A DNA stretch of 10,486 nucleotides, taken from positions 1 through 10,486 of the forward strand of contig CAMLSI010000157.1 in the NCBI GenBank assembly GCA_946482585.1, written 5' to 3'. This document shows, in pieces, positions 1-7,078 of the stretch; the stretch's first letter is position 1; every line of letters starts with the position of its first letter. The position numbers were made by a program, and so were the translations under genes. The DNA comes from an uncultured Lysobacteraceae bacterium (GTDB lineage Bacteria > Pseudomonadota > Gammaproteobacteria > Xanthomonadales > Rhodanobacteraceae). The notes under the pieces are model-generated. The model worked only from the letters and a program-made list of their open reading frames with translations, had not been told where the DNA came from and did not search any database.

Positions 1-239
1 ACGGCGTGTTCGGAGGGCTGCTGCCGCTCATCGGGCTTGCCGTTGTGGCGCAGATAAGTCTTGTAGTCGCGCGCGGTTTCGCGATCTTCGATCGCGAGCA
101 GCGTGCGCAGCGCATCGAGCAGCGTGGTCTTGCCGGAACCGTTCGGCCCGACCACGGTGACGATGGCCGAATCCAGCGGCAGGGTGAAGCGCTGCCAGTA
201 GTCCCAATGCACCACTTCGAGTGCGCGGAACTCAAACAT
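1..239 (-). CDS. MukB/MksB/JetC-like SMC ATPase, N-terminal fragment (runs off the left edge)
   Basis: Only the first 79 codons are in the window. Translation from the ATG at 239-237 gives a beta-rich start followed by the Walker A loop GPNGSGKT at residues 31-38, then LLDALRTLL and a basic RDYKTYLRHNGKP stretch. An ABC-type P-loop this close to the N-terminus, followed by LLDA(L/I), is the head-domain layout of SMC-like ATPases of the MukB/MksB/JetC group. In that family the protein is long, with a coiled-coil arm and a C-terminal Walker B/signature half, and it clamps and extrudes DNA using ATP. None of those later parts is visible here. The start overlaps the stop of the MukE-like gene by 8 nt, so the two are probably translationally coupled. 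SbcC/RecF-type ATPases share such an N-terminus, but the two upstream partner genes favour a MukBEF-type complex. Confidence 0.8.
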   Translation of the reverse strand, partial: MFEFRALEVVHWDYWQRFTLPLDSAIVTVVGPNGSGKTTLLDALRTLLAIEDRETARDYKTYLRHNGKPDERQQPSEHA

Positions 240-918
240 GGCCGAACTCCGTGTCGGTCTCGTCCACGGCGTCCGCCGCGGTTTCGCCGTGCGCCCGTTC
301 GACGACGAACGCGAGCGCGCCGTCGAGCACGCGCCGTGCGGTGCGTTCGTAGTCGAACGCGAGATCGAGCAGCGGCCCCTCGATGATGCGTTCCTTGCGC
401 CGCACGATGAAGCCGTGGCGCGCGAGCACGCCGAGATTGATGTTGATGCGCATCTTGCCGCCGAGCTTGTCGCCGAAGTCGGCGATCAGCGTGCGCTCGG
501 CCAGCGGTTCGGCGACGTCGCTGCCGACCGGCACCGGCTTCATCTCGGCGAAGATCTGGCCCTGCTCCTGCTCGCGGTCGGCGTCGACGCGGCGGATCTG
601 GCGCTGGCGCTTGGGCAGAATCAGCAGACTCCACAGCACTACGAGCAGCGCGATGCAGTCGCGGTCGAAATCGAGATTGCTCGCCGACCACGCACGCGGG
701 CCGGCGAACACCGCCGCTTCCTGCGCCTTGGCGATCGCGACGGCGACATGGCCGGCGTACGGGTGATCGAGCAGGCGCAGTCCGGCCGCGGCGAGACGGC
801 GATCGAGCTCTTCGCGGAATCCCGCATCGGTCAGCGCCTGGCGCGCGAGTTCGTCTTCGCGCGGCAGCCAGCGTTCGGCGAGCAGGCGCGCGATCAGCGC
901 GGCGACGGGATCATTCAT
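232..918 (-). CDS. MukE/MksE/JetB-like (DUF4194-type) SMC accessory subunit
   Basis: A 228-aa protein; E. coli MukE is about 234 aa. In the family this subunit binds the kleisin and forms the non-SMC part of a loop-extruding condensin. Visible features are an N-terminal helical segment, a hydrophobic helix (CIALLVVLWSLLILPKRQ, about residues 88-105), a central charged segment, and a winged-helix-like stretch (GGKMRININLGVLARHGFIVRR, about 153-174) ending in an acidic tail. I infer the family mainly from size, the winged-helix-like pattern and position between a kleisin-like gene and an SMC ATPase gene. The assignment to MukE, MksE or JetB is therefore at superfamily level. The ATG at 918-916 has GAGG about 9 nt upstream inside the previous gene and overlaps that gene's stop by 8 nt. 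The gene's own TGA overlaps the next start by 8 nt. Confidence 0.75.
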   Translation of the reverse strand: MNDPVAALIARLLAERWLPREDELARQALTDAGFREELDRRLAAAGLRLLDHPYAGHVAVAIAKAQEAAVFAGPRAWSASNLDFDRDCIALLVVLWSLLILPKRQRQIRRVDADREQEQGQIFAEMKPVPVGSDVAEPLAERTLIADFGDKLGGKMRININLGVLARHGFIVRRKERIIEGPLLDLAFDYERTARRVLDGALAFVVERAHGETAADAVDETDTEFGHV

Positions 919-2245
919 CGATGGCTTCCTCGCTGCGTTCGCCCGCGGGCGGCGCAGGTGCTTGCAACGGGTGCGGCGCGAGCGGACGCAGACGGCCCGC
1001 GCTGATGTAGGCGATGCCGGCGCTGTCGACCGCTTCGAGCGCGCCGCTGAGTTCGAGCCGCAACGGCAGCCGGGCGAGTTCGGCGAGCGCGCCGTCGCGC
1101 GCGTGCGCGGCCGGATCGCCGAGCAGGCCGAGCAGCGACAGGCGATAGGCCGAGGTCGCGAAATCGGCGCTGGGAACGAATGCCGACAGCGGCGCGTCGT
1201 CCGCGAGCGCAGCCAGTTCGGCCTGCCAGTGCTGCGCGAGCTCGTAGTCGTTCGCGGCGATCGGCGCAGCGGCCTGTTCCGGCGCGCCGCGCGCCTCGGG
1301 CAGCGTTTCGACGACGCCGACGTCGCGCTCGCGTTCGACGAGTTCGAAGTCGGCGATGTCGAGCGCGATGTCGCCGAGTACGAAAGCCGGCGCGAGACGT
1401 TCGGCCACGACGTCGCGCGCGAGCGCGGCGAGCTGGTCGGTCTCCAGCGTGCGCAGCCACTGGTTCACGTCGGAGGAGGACAGGCCGCTCGCACCGAGAT
1501 GCACGCGATGACGATCGAGCTGATTCAGCGCGCGCTGGAATACCGACGCCTGGCGCAGCATCGCGCTCTGCGCGCGGCCGATCTGCTGCGCGACGCGGTG
1601 CGTGGCCGGATCGAGTTCGCCGTCCTGCGCGATCAGCCGGACGATGGCGGTGCCTTTCTCGACCCAGCGCCAGACGGACTTCAGAGTGGCCGCGGCGGCA
1701 CGGATGCGATGTTCCGAGCCGCTGAGCACGGCGCGGTCGAAGTCGTCGCGCAGCTCGTTGAGGCGCGACAGCAGATGCTGCAGATCGTCGCTGCCGACGC
1801 GGCCGGTGGCTTCGCCCGCGGCAATCTGCGCGGTCACGTAGGCGAGTTCGTCGCCCTCGCCCTGGAATTGCAGCAGAAGGCTCAGCGCCGACAGCGCCTG
1901 GCGGCCGACCGGGCTCACGCGGTAGCGCTGGGTTTCGCTGTCCCAGGTCAGCAGGCTGTTGTCGCGCAGCCGCACGAGCACGGTGTCGAGCTTGGTCGCG
2001 TCGACGTAGGCGAAATGCTCGCGCAGTTCCTGCGGACTCCAGTCCGGCGCCGCGCCGCGCTCGCCGATCGTGCGCAGAATGAGCAGACGCACCATCACCG
2101 CGTCTTCGCCGCCGTGGAACAGGGTCGAGAACGCGCGCAGCAGTTCGCGCGCCTTGCGCAGGCCGAACAGGGCGGGAATGTCGTTGGCGACGAGGCCGGG
2201 ACGCAGGAAATCCTGCAGGCCGTCATCGGACGCGGATGCGCTCAC
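911..2245 (-). CDS. MukF/MksF/JetA-like kleisin subunit of an SMC complex
   Basis: First gene of the SMC operon, 444 aa from the GTG at 2245-2243; E. coli MukF is about 440 aa. Residues about 15-110 look like a winged-helix domain: helix-rich start (LFGLRKARELLRAFSTLF), then SPQELREHFAYVDATKLDTVLVRLRDNSLL and a beta wing (TWDSETQRYRVSPVGRQAL). The middle is long amphipathic helices (RLNELRDDFDRAV, then the RQASVFQRALNQLDRH region), as in the kleisin middle domain. The C-terminal part is rich in Ala, Asp and Glu, ending in a Pro-rich acidic tail. The frame stays open upstream to a GTG at 2362, but that start lies inside the terminator hairpin and its extra residues are Pro/Arg/Ala-rich and unlike the rest, so GTG 2245 is preferred. 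No clear Shine-Dalgarno precedes it, so the start is uncertain. I do not see the classical DUF3375 N-terminus of type I JetA, so the subtype is open. Confidence 0.72.
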   Translation of the reverse strand: MSASASDDGLQDFLRPGLVANDIPALFGLRKARELLRAFSTLFHGGEDAVMVRLLILRTIGERGAAPDWSPQELREHFAYVDATKLDTVLVRLRDNSLLTWDSETQRYRVSPVGRQALSALSLLLQFQGEGDELAYVTAQIAAGEATGRVGSDDLQHLLSRLNELRDDFDRAVLSGSEHRIRAAAATLKSVWRWVEKGTAIVRLIAQDGELDPATHRVAQQIGRAQSAMLRQASVFQRALNQLDRHRVHLGASGLSSSDVNQWLRTLETDQLAALARDVVAERLAPAFVLGDIALDIADFELVERERDVGVVETLPEARGAPEQAAAPIAANDYELAQHWQAELAALADDAPLSAFVPSADFATSAYRLSLLGLLGDPAAHARDGALAELARLPLRLELSGALEAVDSAGIAYISAGRLRPLAPHPLQAPAPPAGERSEEAIDE

Positions 2246-2347
2246 TCGAGAAGAAAGCCACGAAACGGCCGGCGATGGTCGGACATGCGCGGCGGCAAGG
2301 CAAGCCGAAGGAGCGCCCGGCGGCCCGGAAATCCGCGGCGGACACAA
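2246..2347. other. Leader / candidate promoter region of the SMC operon
   Basis: About 100 bp separate the efflux-operon terminator from the GTG start of the kleisin-like gene. If the terminator works on the minus strand, the SMC operon needs its own promoter here. A very weak candidate on the minus strand is a TTGCCT box followed 17 nt later by GACCAT, which is too poor to call. I see no operator palindrome. Confidence 0.3.
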
Positions 2348-2378
2348 AAAAACGACCGGCACGGGGCCGGTCGTTTTT
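2348..2378. terminator. Strong intrinsic terminator after the RND pump gene (symmetrical, potentially bidirectional)
   Basis: A perfect 13-bp stem, AAAAACGACCGGC (2348-2360) with GCCGGTCGTTTTT (2366-2378), encloses a 5-nt loop ACGGG. On the minus strand it begins about 38 nt beyond the RND transporter stop codon and ends in a T run (complement of A2346-A2352), the classic Rho-independent form. Because the plus strand also ends in five T, it could act both ways. It separates the efflux operon from the SMC operon downstream on the same strand. Confidence 0.9.
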
Positions 2379-2416
2379 CAGTCAGGAGCGCGCCGGAAAC
2401 GCGCCGGGTGCCGGCT

Positions 2417-5400
2417 TCAATGCGCCGGCAGCGGTGCCGCCGCAGGCGCCCGGCGGCTGCCGCGCGTCGCGAGCTTGCGGATCAGCACGTAGAACACCGG
2501 CGTCAGGAACAGACCGAACAGCGTGACGCCGAGCATGCCGGCGAACACCGTGACGCCCATCGCGTGACGGATCTCCGCACCGGCGCCGTGCGCGAACACC
2601 AGCGGCAGCACGCCCATGATGAACGCGAAGCTCGTCATCAGGATCGGGCGCAAACGCAGACGGCAGGCTTCCAGCGCCGCTTCGACGATGCTCATGCCGC
2701 GCTTCTGTTCCAGCTCGCGCGCGAACTCGACGATGAGGATCGCGTTCTTGCACGCGAGCCCCATAAGCACGACCAGGCCGATCTGCGTGAAGATGTTGTT
2801 GTCGCCGCCGGTCAGCCAGACCCCGGCGATCGCCGACAGCATGCACATCGGCACGATCAGGATCACCGACAGCGGCAGCGACCAGCTCTCGTACAGCGCG
2901 GCCAGCACCAGGAACACCAGCAGCACGCAGAGCGGGAACACGAGCAGCGCGGCCTTGCCCTGCGTGACCTGCTGGTACGTGAGCGCGGTCCACTCGAAGC
3001 TCATGCCGTTGGGCAGTTGCCGCTGCGCGAACGCGGCGGCGCCCTGCACGGCCTGCGCCGACGACAGCAGGCGCGGATCGGCGCCGCCCTGCAGATCCGC
3101 CGCAGGGTAGCCGTTGTAGCGGATCACCGGATCCGGCCCGTAGGTCTGGCCGATCTTCACGACGCTGCCGATCGGCACCATCGCGCCGGCCGTGTTGCGC
3201 GTCTTGAGATTCGCGATGTCCGCGACTTCGTCGCGGAAGTTCGCGTCGGCCTGCGCGATCACCTGATACGTGCGGCCGAAGCGATTGAAATCGTTGACGT
3301 AGCGCGAGCCGAGGTAGACCTGCAGGGTTTCGAACAGATCGGTCAGCGCGACGCCCTGCTCCTTGGCCTTGATGCGGTCGACGTCGGCGCTGAGCTGCGG
3401 CACGTTGGACTGGTACGAACTGAACGGACGCTCGAACCCGGGCGTCGACATGATCGCGCCGCTGAGCGCTTCGACCTGCCGCTGCAGTTCGCCGTAACCG
3501 AGGCCGCTGCGATCCTGCACGTACATCTCGTAGCCGGCCGACTGGCCGAGGCCGAGCACCGGCGGCGGCATCGCCGCGAACGCGAGGCCTTCCTTGATCT
3601 CGCCGAAGAAGCGGCCGTTGAGCTGCTGCACGATCTGCTCGGCACTGAGCCCGTCGCGTTCGGAGAACGGTTTCAGGCCGAAGAAGATCGTGCCCATGTT
3701 CGGCGTGTTGGTGAACTGGATCGCGTTGAGACCCGGGAAAGCGACGGCCGTCGCCACGCCCGGCGTTTCCAGCGCAATTTCGCTCATGCGCCGGATCACC
3801 GCTTCGGTGCGATCGAGCGAAGCGCCTTCCGGCAGCTTCGCGCCGGCGAACAGGTACAGCTTGTCCTGCGTCGGAATGAAGCCGCCCGGCACCGCGCGGA
3901 AACCGATCACGGTGAGTCCGATCAGCAGCGCATAGACGAGCACCATCAGCGGTGCGCGCTTGAGCGCGGGCCGGCCGCCGTTCGCATAGCCGTCGCTGGC
4001 GCGGCGGAAGAAGCGGTTGAACGGACGGAACACCCAGCCGAAGGCCGCATCGATGAACTTCGTGAGCCAGTCCTTCGGCGCGCCGTGCGGCTTGAGCAGC
4101 GCCGCGGCGAGCGCCGGCGACAGGGTCAGCGAGTTGATCGCCGAAATCACCGTCGAGATCGCGATCGTCACGGCGAACTGGCGATAGAACTGTCCGGTGA
4201 CGCCGTCGATGAACGCGATCGGCACGAACACCGCACACAGCACCAGCGCGATCGCGATGATGGGACCGCTGACCTCGCTCATCGCGCGGTGCGCGGCCTC
4301 GAGCGGAGAATGACCCTCTTCGATGTTTCGCTCCACGTTCTCGACGACGACGATCGCGTCGTCGACGACGATGCCGATCGCGAGCACGAGGCCGAACAGA
4401 GTCAGCACGTTGATCGAGAAGCCGAGCATCCAGAGCACGGCGAACGTGCCGATCACCGATACCGGCACCGCGAGCAGCGGAATGATCGACGCGCGCCAGG
4501 TCTGCAGGAACAGGATCACGACGATGACCACGAGCGCGATCGCCTCGAACAGAGTGGTGATCACGGCCTTGATCGAATCGCGCACGAACACGGTCGGGTC
4601 GTAGACCACGTCCCAGGTGACGCCCTCGGGGAACTGCTTGGCGAGCTCACCCATCTTGGCGCGCACCGCGTCGGACATCGCGATCGCGTTGCTGCCCGGG
4701 GCCTGGAAGATCGGGATCGCGACGGCCTGCTGATTCGACAGCAGCGAGCGCAACGCGTATTCCGACGCGCCGAGTTCGATGCGCGCGACATCCTTGAGTC
4801 GCGCGACGGTGCCGTTCGCGTCGGTCTTGATGACGACGTTGCCGAACTCCTCTTCCGTGACCAGGCGGCCCTGTGCGTTGATCGACAGCTGCATCTCGGA
4901 ATTCATCTTCTGCGGCGGCGCGCCGATCGAACCGGCCGACACCTGCAGGTTCTGCTCCTGGATGGCGCGGGTCACGTCGCCCGCGGTCAGGCCGAGCGCG
5001 GCGACGCGGTCGGGCTGCAGCCAGACGCGCATGGAATAGTCGCCCGCACCGAAGATCAGCGCCTGGCCGACGCCGGAAATGCGCGCGATCTCATCCTTGA
5101 TGTGCAGTACCGCGTAGTTGCGCAGGTAGGTGATGTCGTAGTTGCCCTTGGGCGACAGCAAGTGCACGACCATGGTCAGGTTCGGCGACTGCTTCAGCGT
5201 CGTCACGCCGAGCCGGCGCACGTCTTCGGGCAGGCGCGGCGTGGCCTGGCTCACGCGGTTCTGCACCTGCACCTGCGCCAGGTCGATGTCGGTGCCGATC
5301 TTGAACGTGACCGTGAGCGACATGACGCCGTCGGAACCGGCGACGGACTTCATGTAGATCATGTTCTCGACGCCGGTGATCGCTTCTTCGAGCGGTGCGG

Positions 5401-5590
5401 CGACGGTTTCGGCGATGGTCTTGGGATTCGCGCCCGGATAGACCGCGCGCACCTGCACCGACGGCGGCACGACGTCGGGGTATTCGCTGATCGGCAGCAT
5501 CGGTATCGCGATGAGGCCGGCCACGAAGATGATGATGGAAAGCACCGCCGCGAAGATCGGGCGGTCTACGAAAAATCTGGAAAAGTCCAC
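2417..5590 (-). CDS. RND (HAE1 family) multidrug efflux transporter, MexF/OqxB-like inner-membrane subunit
   Basis: A complete 1057-aa protein, full length for the AcrB/MexB/MexF family. It is the proton-driven inner-membrane pump of a tripartite efflux system. The N-terminus FFVDRPIFAAVLSIIIF is the family's first membrane helix, followed by LPISEYPDVVPP and GANPKTIAETVAAPLEEAITGV. The proton-relay residues are all present: D410 and D411 (LAIGIVVDDAIVVVENVER, AcrB D407/D408), K948 (GLACKNAILIVEFA, AcrB K940) and R979 (RLRLRPILMTS, AcrB R971). Overall wording is closest to MexF-type pumps as I remember them; substrates cannot be read from the sequence. The start is GTG (5590-5588), fixed by AAGGAG at 5603-5598 with a 7-nt spacer. 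Adaptor and SDR-like genes lie upstream in the same orientation; the terminator at 2348-2378 follows. The pump should recruit an outer-membrane channel encoded elsewhere. Confidence 0.97.
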   Translation of the reverse strand: MDFSRFFVDRPIFAAVLSIIIFVAGLIAIPMLPISEYPDVVPPSVQVRAVYPGANPKTIAETVAAPLEEAITGVENMIYMKSVAGSDGVMSLTVTFKIGTDIDLAQVQVQNRVSQATPRLPEDVRRLGVTTLKQSPNLTMVVHLLSPKGNYDITYLRNYAVLHIKDEIARISGVGQALIFGAGDYSMRVWLQPDRVAALGLTAGDVTRAIQEQNLQVSAGSIGAPPQKMNSEMQLSINAQGRLVTEEEFGNVVIKTDANGTVARLKDVARIELGASEYALRSLLSNQQAVAIPIFQAPGSNAIAMSDAVRAKMGELAKQFPEGVTWDVVYDPTVFVRDSIKAVITTLFEAIALVVIVVILFLQTWRASIIPLLAVPVSVIGTFAVLWMLGFSINVLTLFGLVLAIGIVVDDAIVVVENVERNIEEGHSPLEAAHRAMSEVSGPIIAIALVLCAVFVPIAFIDGVTGQFYRQFAVTIAISTVISAINSLTLSPALAAALLKPHGAPKDWLTKFIDAAFGWVFRPFNRFFRRASDGYANGGRPALKRAPLMVLVYALLIGLTVIGFRAVPGGFIPTQDKLYLFAGAKLPEGASLDRTEAVIRRMSEIALETPGVATAVAFPGLNAIQFTNTPNMGTIFFGLKPFSERDGLSAEQIVQQLNGRFFGEIKEGLAFAAMPPPVLGLGQSAGYEMYVQDRSGLGYGELQRQVEALSGAIMSTPGFERPFSSYQSNVPQLSADVDRIKAKEQGVALTDLFETLQVYLGSRYVNDFNRFGRTYQVIAQADANFRDEVADIANLKTRNTAGAMVPIGSVVKIGQTYGPDPVIRYNGYPAADLQGGADPRLLSSAQAVQGAAAFAQRQLPNGMSFEWTALTYQQVTQGKAALLVFPLCVLLVFLVLAALYESWSLPLSVILIVPMCMLSAIAGVWLTGGDNNIFTQIGLVVLMGLACKNAILIVEFARELEQKRGMSIVEAALEACRLRLRPILMTSFAFIMGVLPLVFAHGAGAEIRHAMGVTVFAGMLGVTLFGLFLTPVFYVLIRKLATRGSRRAPAAAPLPAH

Positions 5591-5858
5591 GGTTGTACTC
5601 CTTTACCGGGGAAAGCGCTGTTCTTGTCGTGCGGGGCTGGAACGTGTGTCGCGTCAGTCGGCGTGGTGAAACCCATCCCCCAGACCCTCCGGCCTGTCGG
5701 GCGTTCAAGGTCGTCGGAGCCTTGCGGTTCCAGGCGACGGCCTTTCACCCTTTCGAAGGGGGTCAGAGCGTCGCAACCCGGAAGCCCCATTCAAGGAGAG
5801 GGTCGGGTGGGGATGGGTGCCCCCGACGTCGCCGAAAAACCCAAACAAACCGGATCGT
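5591..5858. repeat. 268-bp intergenic stretch inside the efflux operon, resembling a dispersed intergenic repeat
   Basis: The adaptor and pump genes of such operons are normally only a few to tens of bases apart, but here 268 bp lie between them. The stretch holds C/G-run segments unlike the coding DNA around it: CCCATCCCC near 5671-5680 and its inverse GGGGATGGG near 5810-5818, about 140 bp apart; a small hairpin CCCTT-TCG-AAGGG at 5748-5760; and GGAGAGGGTCGGGTGG at about 5795-5810. The last is the style of the GAGAGGGT/GGGTGGGGATGGG dispersed repeats common between genes in many proteobacteria. The frame 5566-5790 on the minus strand is open for 74 codons but looks like translated repeat, not a gene. 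The Shine-Dalgarno of the pump gene sits at the right end on the minus strand (5598-5603). Confidence 0.5.
5598..5603 (-). promoter_or_regulatory. Ribosome binding site deciding the GTG start of the RND pump
   Basis: On the minus strand AAGGAG lies 7 nt before the GTG at 5590-5588. The adaptor gene has the same AAGGAG with the same 7-nt spacing, which supports the GTG as the real start and suggests similar initiation strength. Confidence 0.8.
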
Positions 5859-7058
5859 TCACCGCCCTCCTGCCGCCGCCGCAACCGCAGCCGCCTGTTC
5901 GGGTTTCTCCATCGGCACGACCTGCGGATCGACCGGCATGCCCGGGAAGAACACTTTCTGCACGCCGTTGACGATGACGCGGTCTTCGGGCGCGAGTCCC
6001 TGCGACACGATGCGCAAGCCGTCGACCTGCGCGCCGAGCTTCACGTCGCGACGCAGCGCCTTGTTTTCCGGGCCGATCACGTAGACGAACTTGCGGTCCT
6101 GGTCGGTGAGCACCGCGCGGTCGTTGATCAGCAGCGCCGACTGCGCGCCGCTGCCGAGCAACTGCACGCGCGCGAACAGGCCCGGCGTGAACAGACCGTC
6201 CTTGTTCGAGAACACGGCGCGCGCGCGGATCGTGCCGGTGCCCGCGTCGAGTTCGTTGTCGACGAAGTTCATCGTGCCCTCGTGCGGATAGCCTTCCTCG
6301 TCGGCGAGGCCCATGCGCACCGGATTGCCGGCTTCGCGCGCACTCGGCAGTTCGCCGGCGCGTTCGAGACCCTGATAGCGCAGGTAGGTGTTCTCGTCGC
6401 CCTCGAAGCTCACGTAGACCGGGTCCATCGAGACCACGGTCGTCAGCAGCGTCGTGCCGGGCGCGACGAGGTTGCCCGGCGTCACGAGCGCCTTGCCGAC
6501 GCGGCCGTCGATCGGCGCGGTCACGCGCGTGAACTCGAGATTGAGCCGTGCCTGCTCGGCCGCGGCCTGCGTCGCCTTGATGTCGGCCTGCGCCTGGGCG
6601 AGTTCGTCCTCGCGCAGATCGAGGTCGTTGCGCGCGACGAGCTTGTTCGCGACGAGCTGGCGCGAGCGCTCGAGCTGGCGCTGCGCGAGCGCCGCTCGCG
6701 AACGCGCGCGTTCGACCTCGGCCACGGCGCGCGAATGCGCCGCGCGGTATTCGCGATCGTCGATCTGGAACAGCAGGTCTCCCTTGCTCACGCGGCGGCC
6801 TTCCTCGAAGTTCGCCTTGTCGAGATAGCCCGCGACGCGCGGACGCACTTCGACTTTGTCGACGGCTTCGATGCGGCCGGTGAATTCGTCCCAGAGCGTC
6901 ACATCCTTCTTGACGACGGCGGCGACGCTGACCTGCGGCGGCGGCATCTGCGGCGGCGCGGCCGAGCTGCCGCAACCGGACAGCGCGAGACCGATCAGCA
7001 TGAGCAGGCCGGCATTGGCGAGCGCGGGCCAGACGGGCATCGTGGTGTTGGTTTTCAT
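5859..7058 (-). CDS. RND efflux periplasmic adaptor lipoprotein, MexE/AcrA-like
   Basis: A 399-aa membrane-fusion protein that links the inner-membrane pump to an outer-membrane channel in the periplasm. The N-terminal hydrophobic stretch LLMLIGLALSG ends in the lipobox LSGC with Cys29, so it should be processed and lipid-anchored. Then come the first lipoyl-type half (FTGRIEAVDKVEVRPRVAGY and EGRRVSKGDLLFQIDDREY, about residues 58-105), a helical hairpin rich in Ala/Arg/Glu/Gln (about 105-170), the second half (FTRVTAPIDGRVGKALVTPGNLV), a beta-barrel region and an Ala-rich C-terminus. These are the AcrA/MexE landmarks in the right order. The frame is open to 7352, but the ATG at 7058 has AAGGAG (7071-7066) 7 nt upstream and begins a proper signal peptide, so that start is chosen. 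It lies 20 bp after the SDR-like gene and is co-oriented with the pump. Confidence 0.95.
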   Translation of the reverse strand: MKTNTTMPVWPALANAGLLMLIGLALSGCGSSAAPPQMPPPQVSVAAVVKKDVTLWDEFTGRIEAVDKVEVRPRVAGYLDKANFEEGRRVSKGDLLFQIDDREYRAAHSRAVAEVERARSRAALAQRQLERSRQLVANKLVARNDLDLREDELAQAQADIKATQAAAEQARLNLEFTRVTAPIDGRVGKALVTPGNLVAPGTTLLTTVVSMDPVYVSFEGDENTYLRYQGLERAGELPSAREAGNPVRMGLADEEGYPHEGTMNFVDNELDAGTGTIRARAVFSNKDGLFTPGLFARVQLLGSGAQSALLINDRAVLTDQDRKFVYVIGPENKALRRDVKLGAQVDGLRIVSQGLAPEDRVIVNGVQKVFFPGMPVDPQVVPMEKPEQAAAVAAAAGGR

Positions 7059-7078
7059 GTTCCCACTCCTTCGGATCT

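Noticed and set aside
238..1005. 255-codon plus-strand frame opposite the MukE-like gene
   Set aside because: Antisense shadow; the minus-strand gene has coupled neighbours on both sides.
2382..4238. 618-codon minus-strand frame inside the RND gene
   Set aside because: Arg/Ala-rich shifted frame of the transporter; no family-like features.
5748..5760. CCCTT-TCG-AAGGG hairpin as a terminator between adaptor and pump
   Set aside because: The stem is only 5 bp with no T run on the minus strand, so it is not a credible terminator; kept only as part of the repeat-like gap.
5566..5790. 74-codon minus-strand frame between adaptor and pump genes
   Set aside because: It spans the repeat-like gap, runs into the pump start, and has no good ribosome binding site; it reads as translated intergenic repeat.
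962..5971. A 1669-codon open frame on the plus strand
   Set aside because: It is antisense to the kleisin-like and RND genes, whose products are family-recognisable. Its composition (Arg, His, Asp, Glu, Ala, with no fold-like pattern) is that of a shadow frame in high-GC DNA with strong third-position bias.
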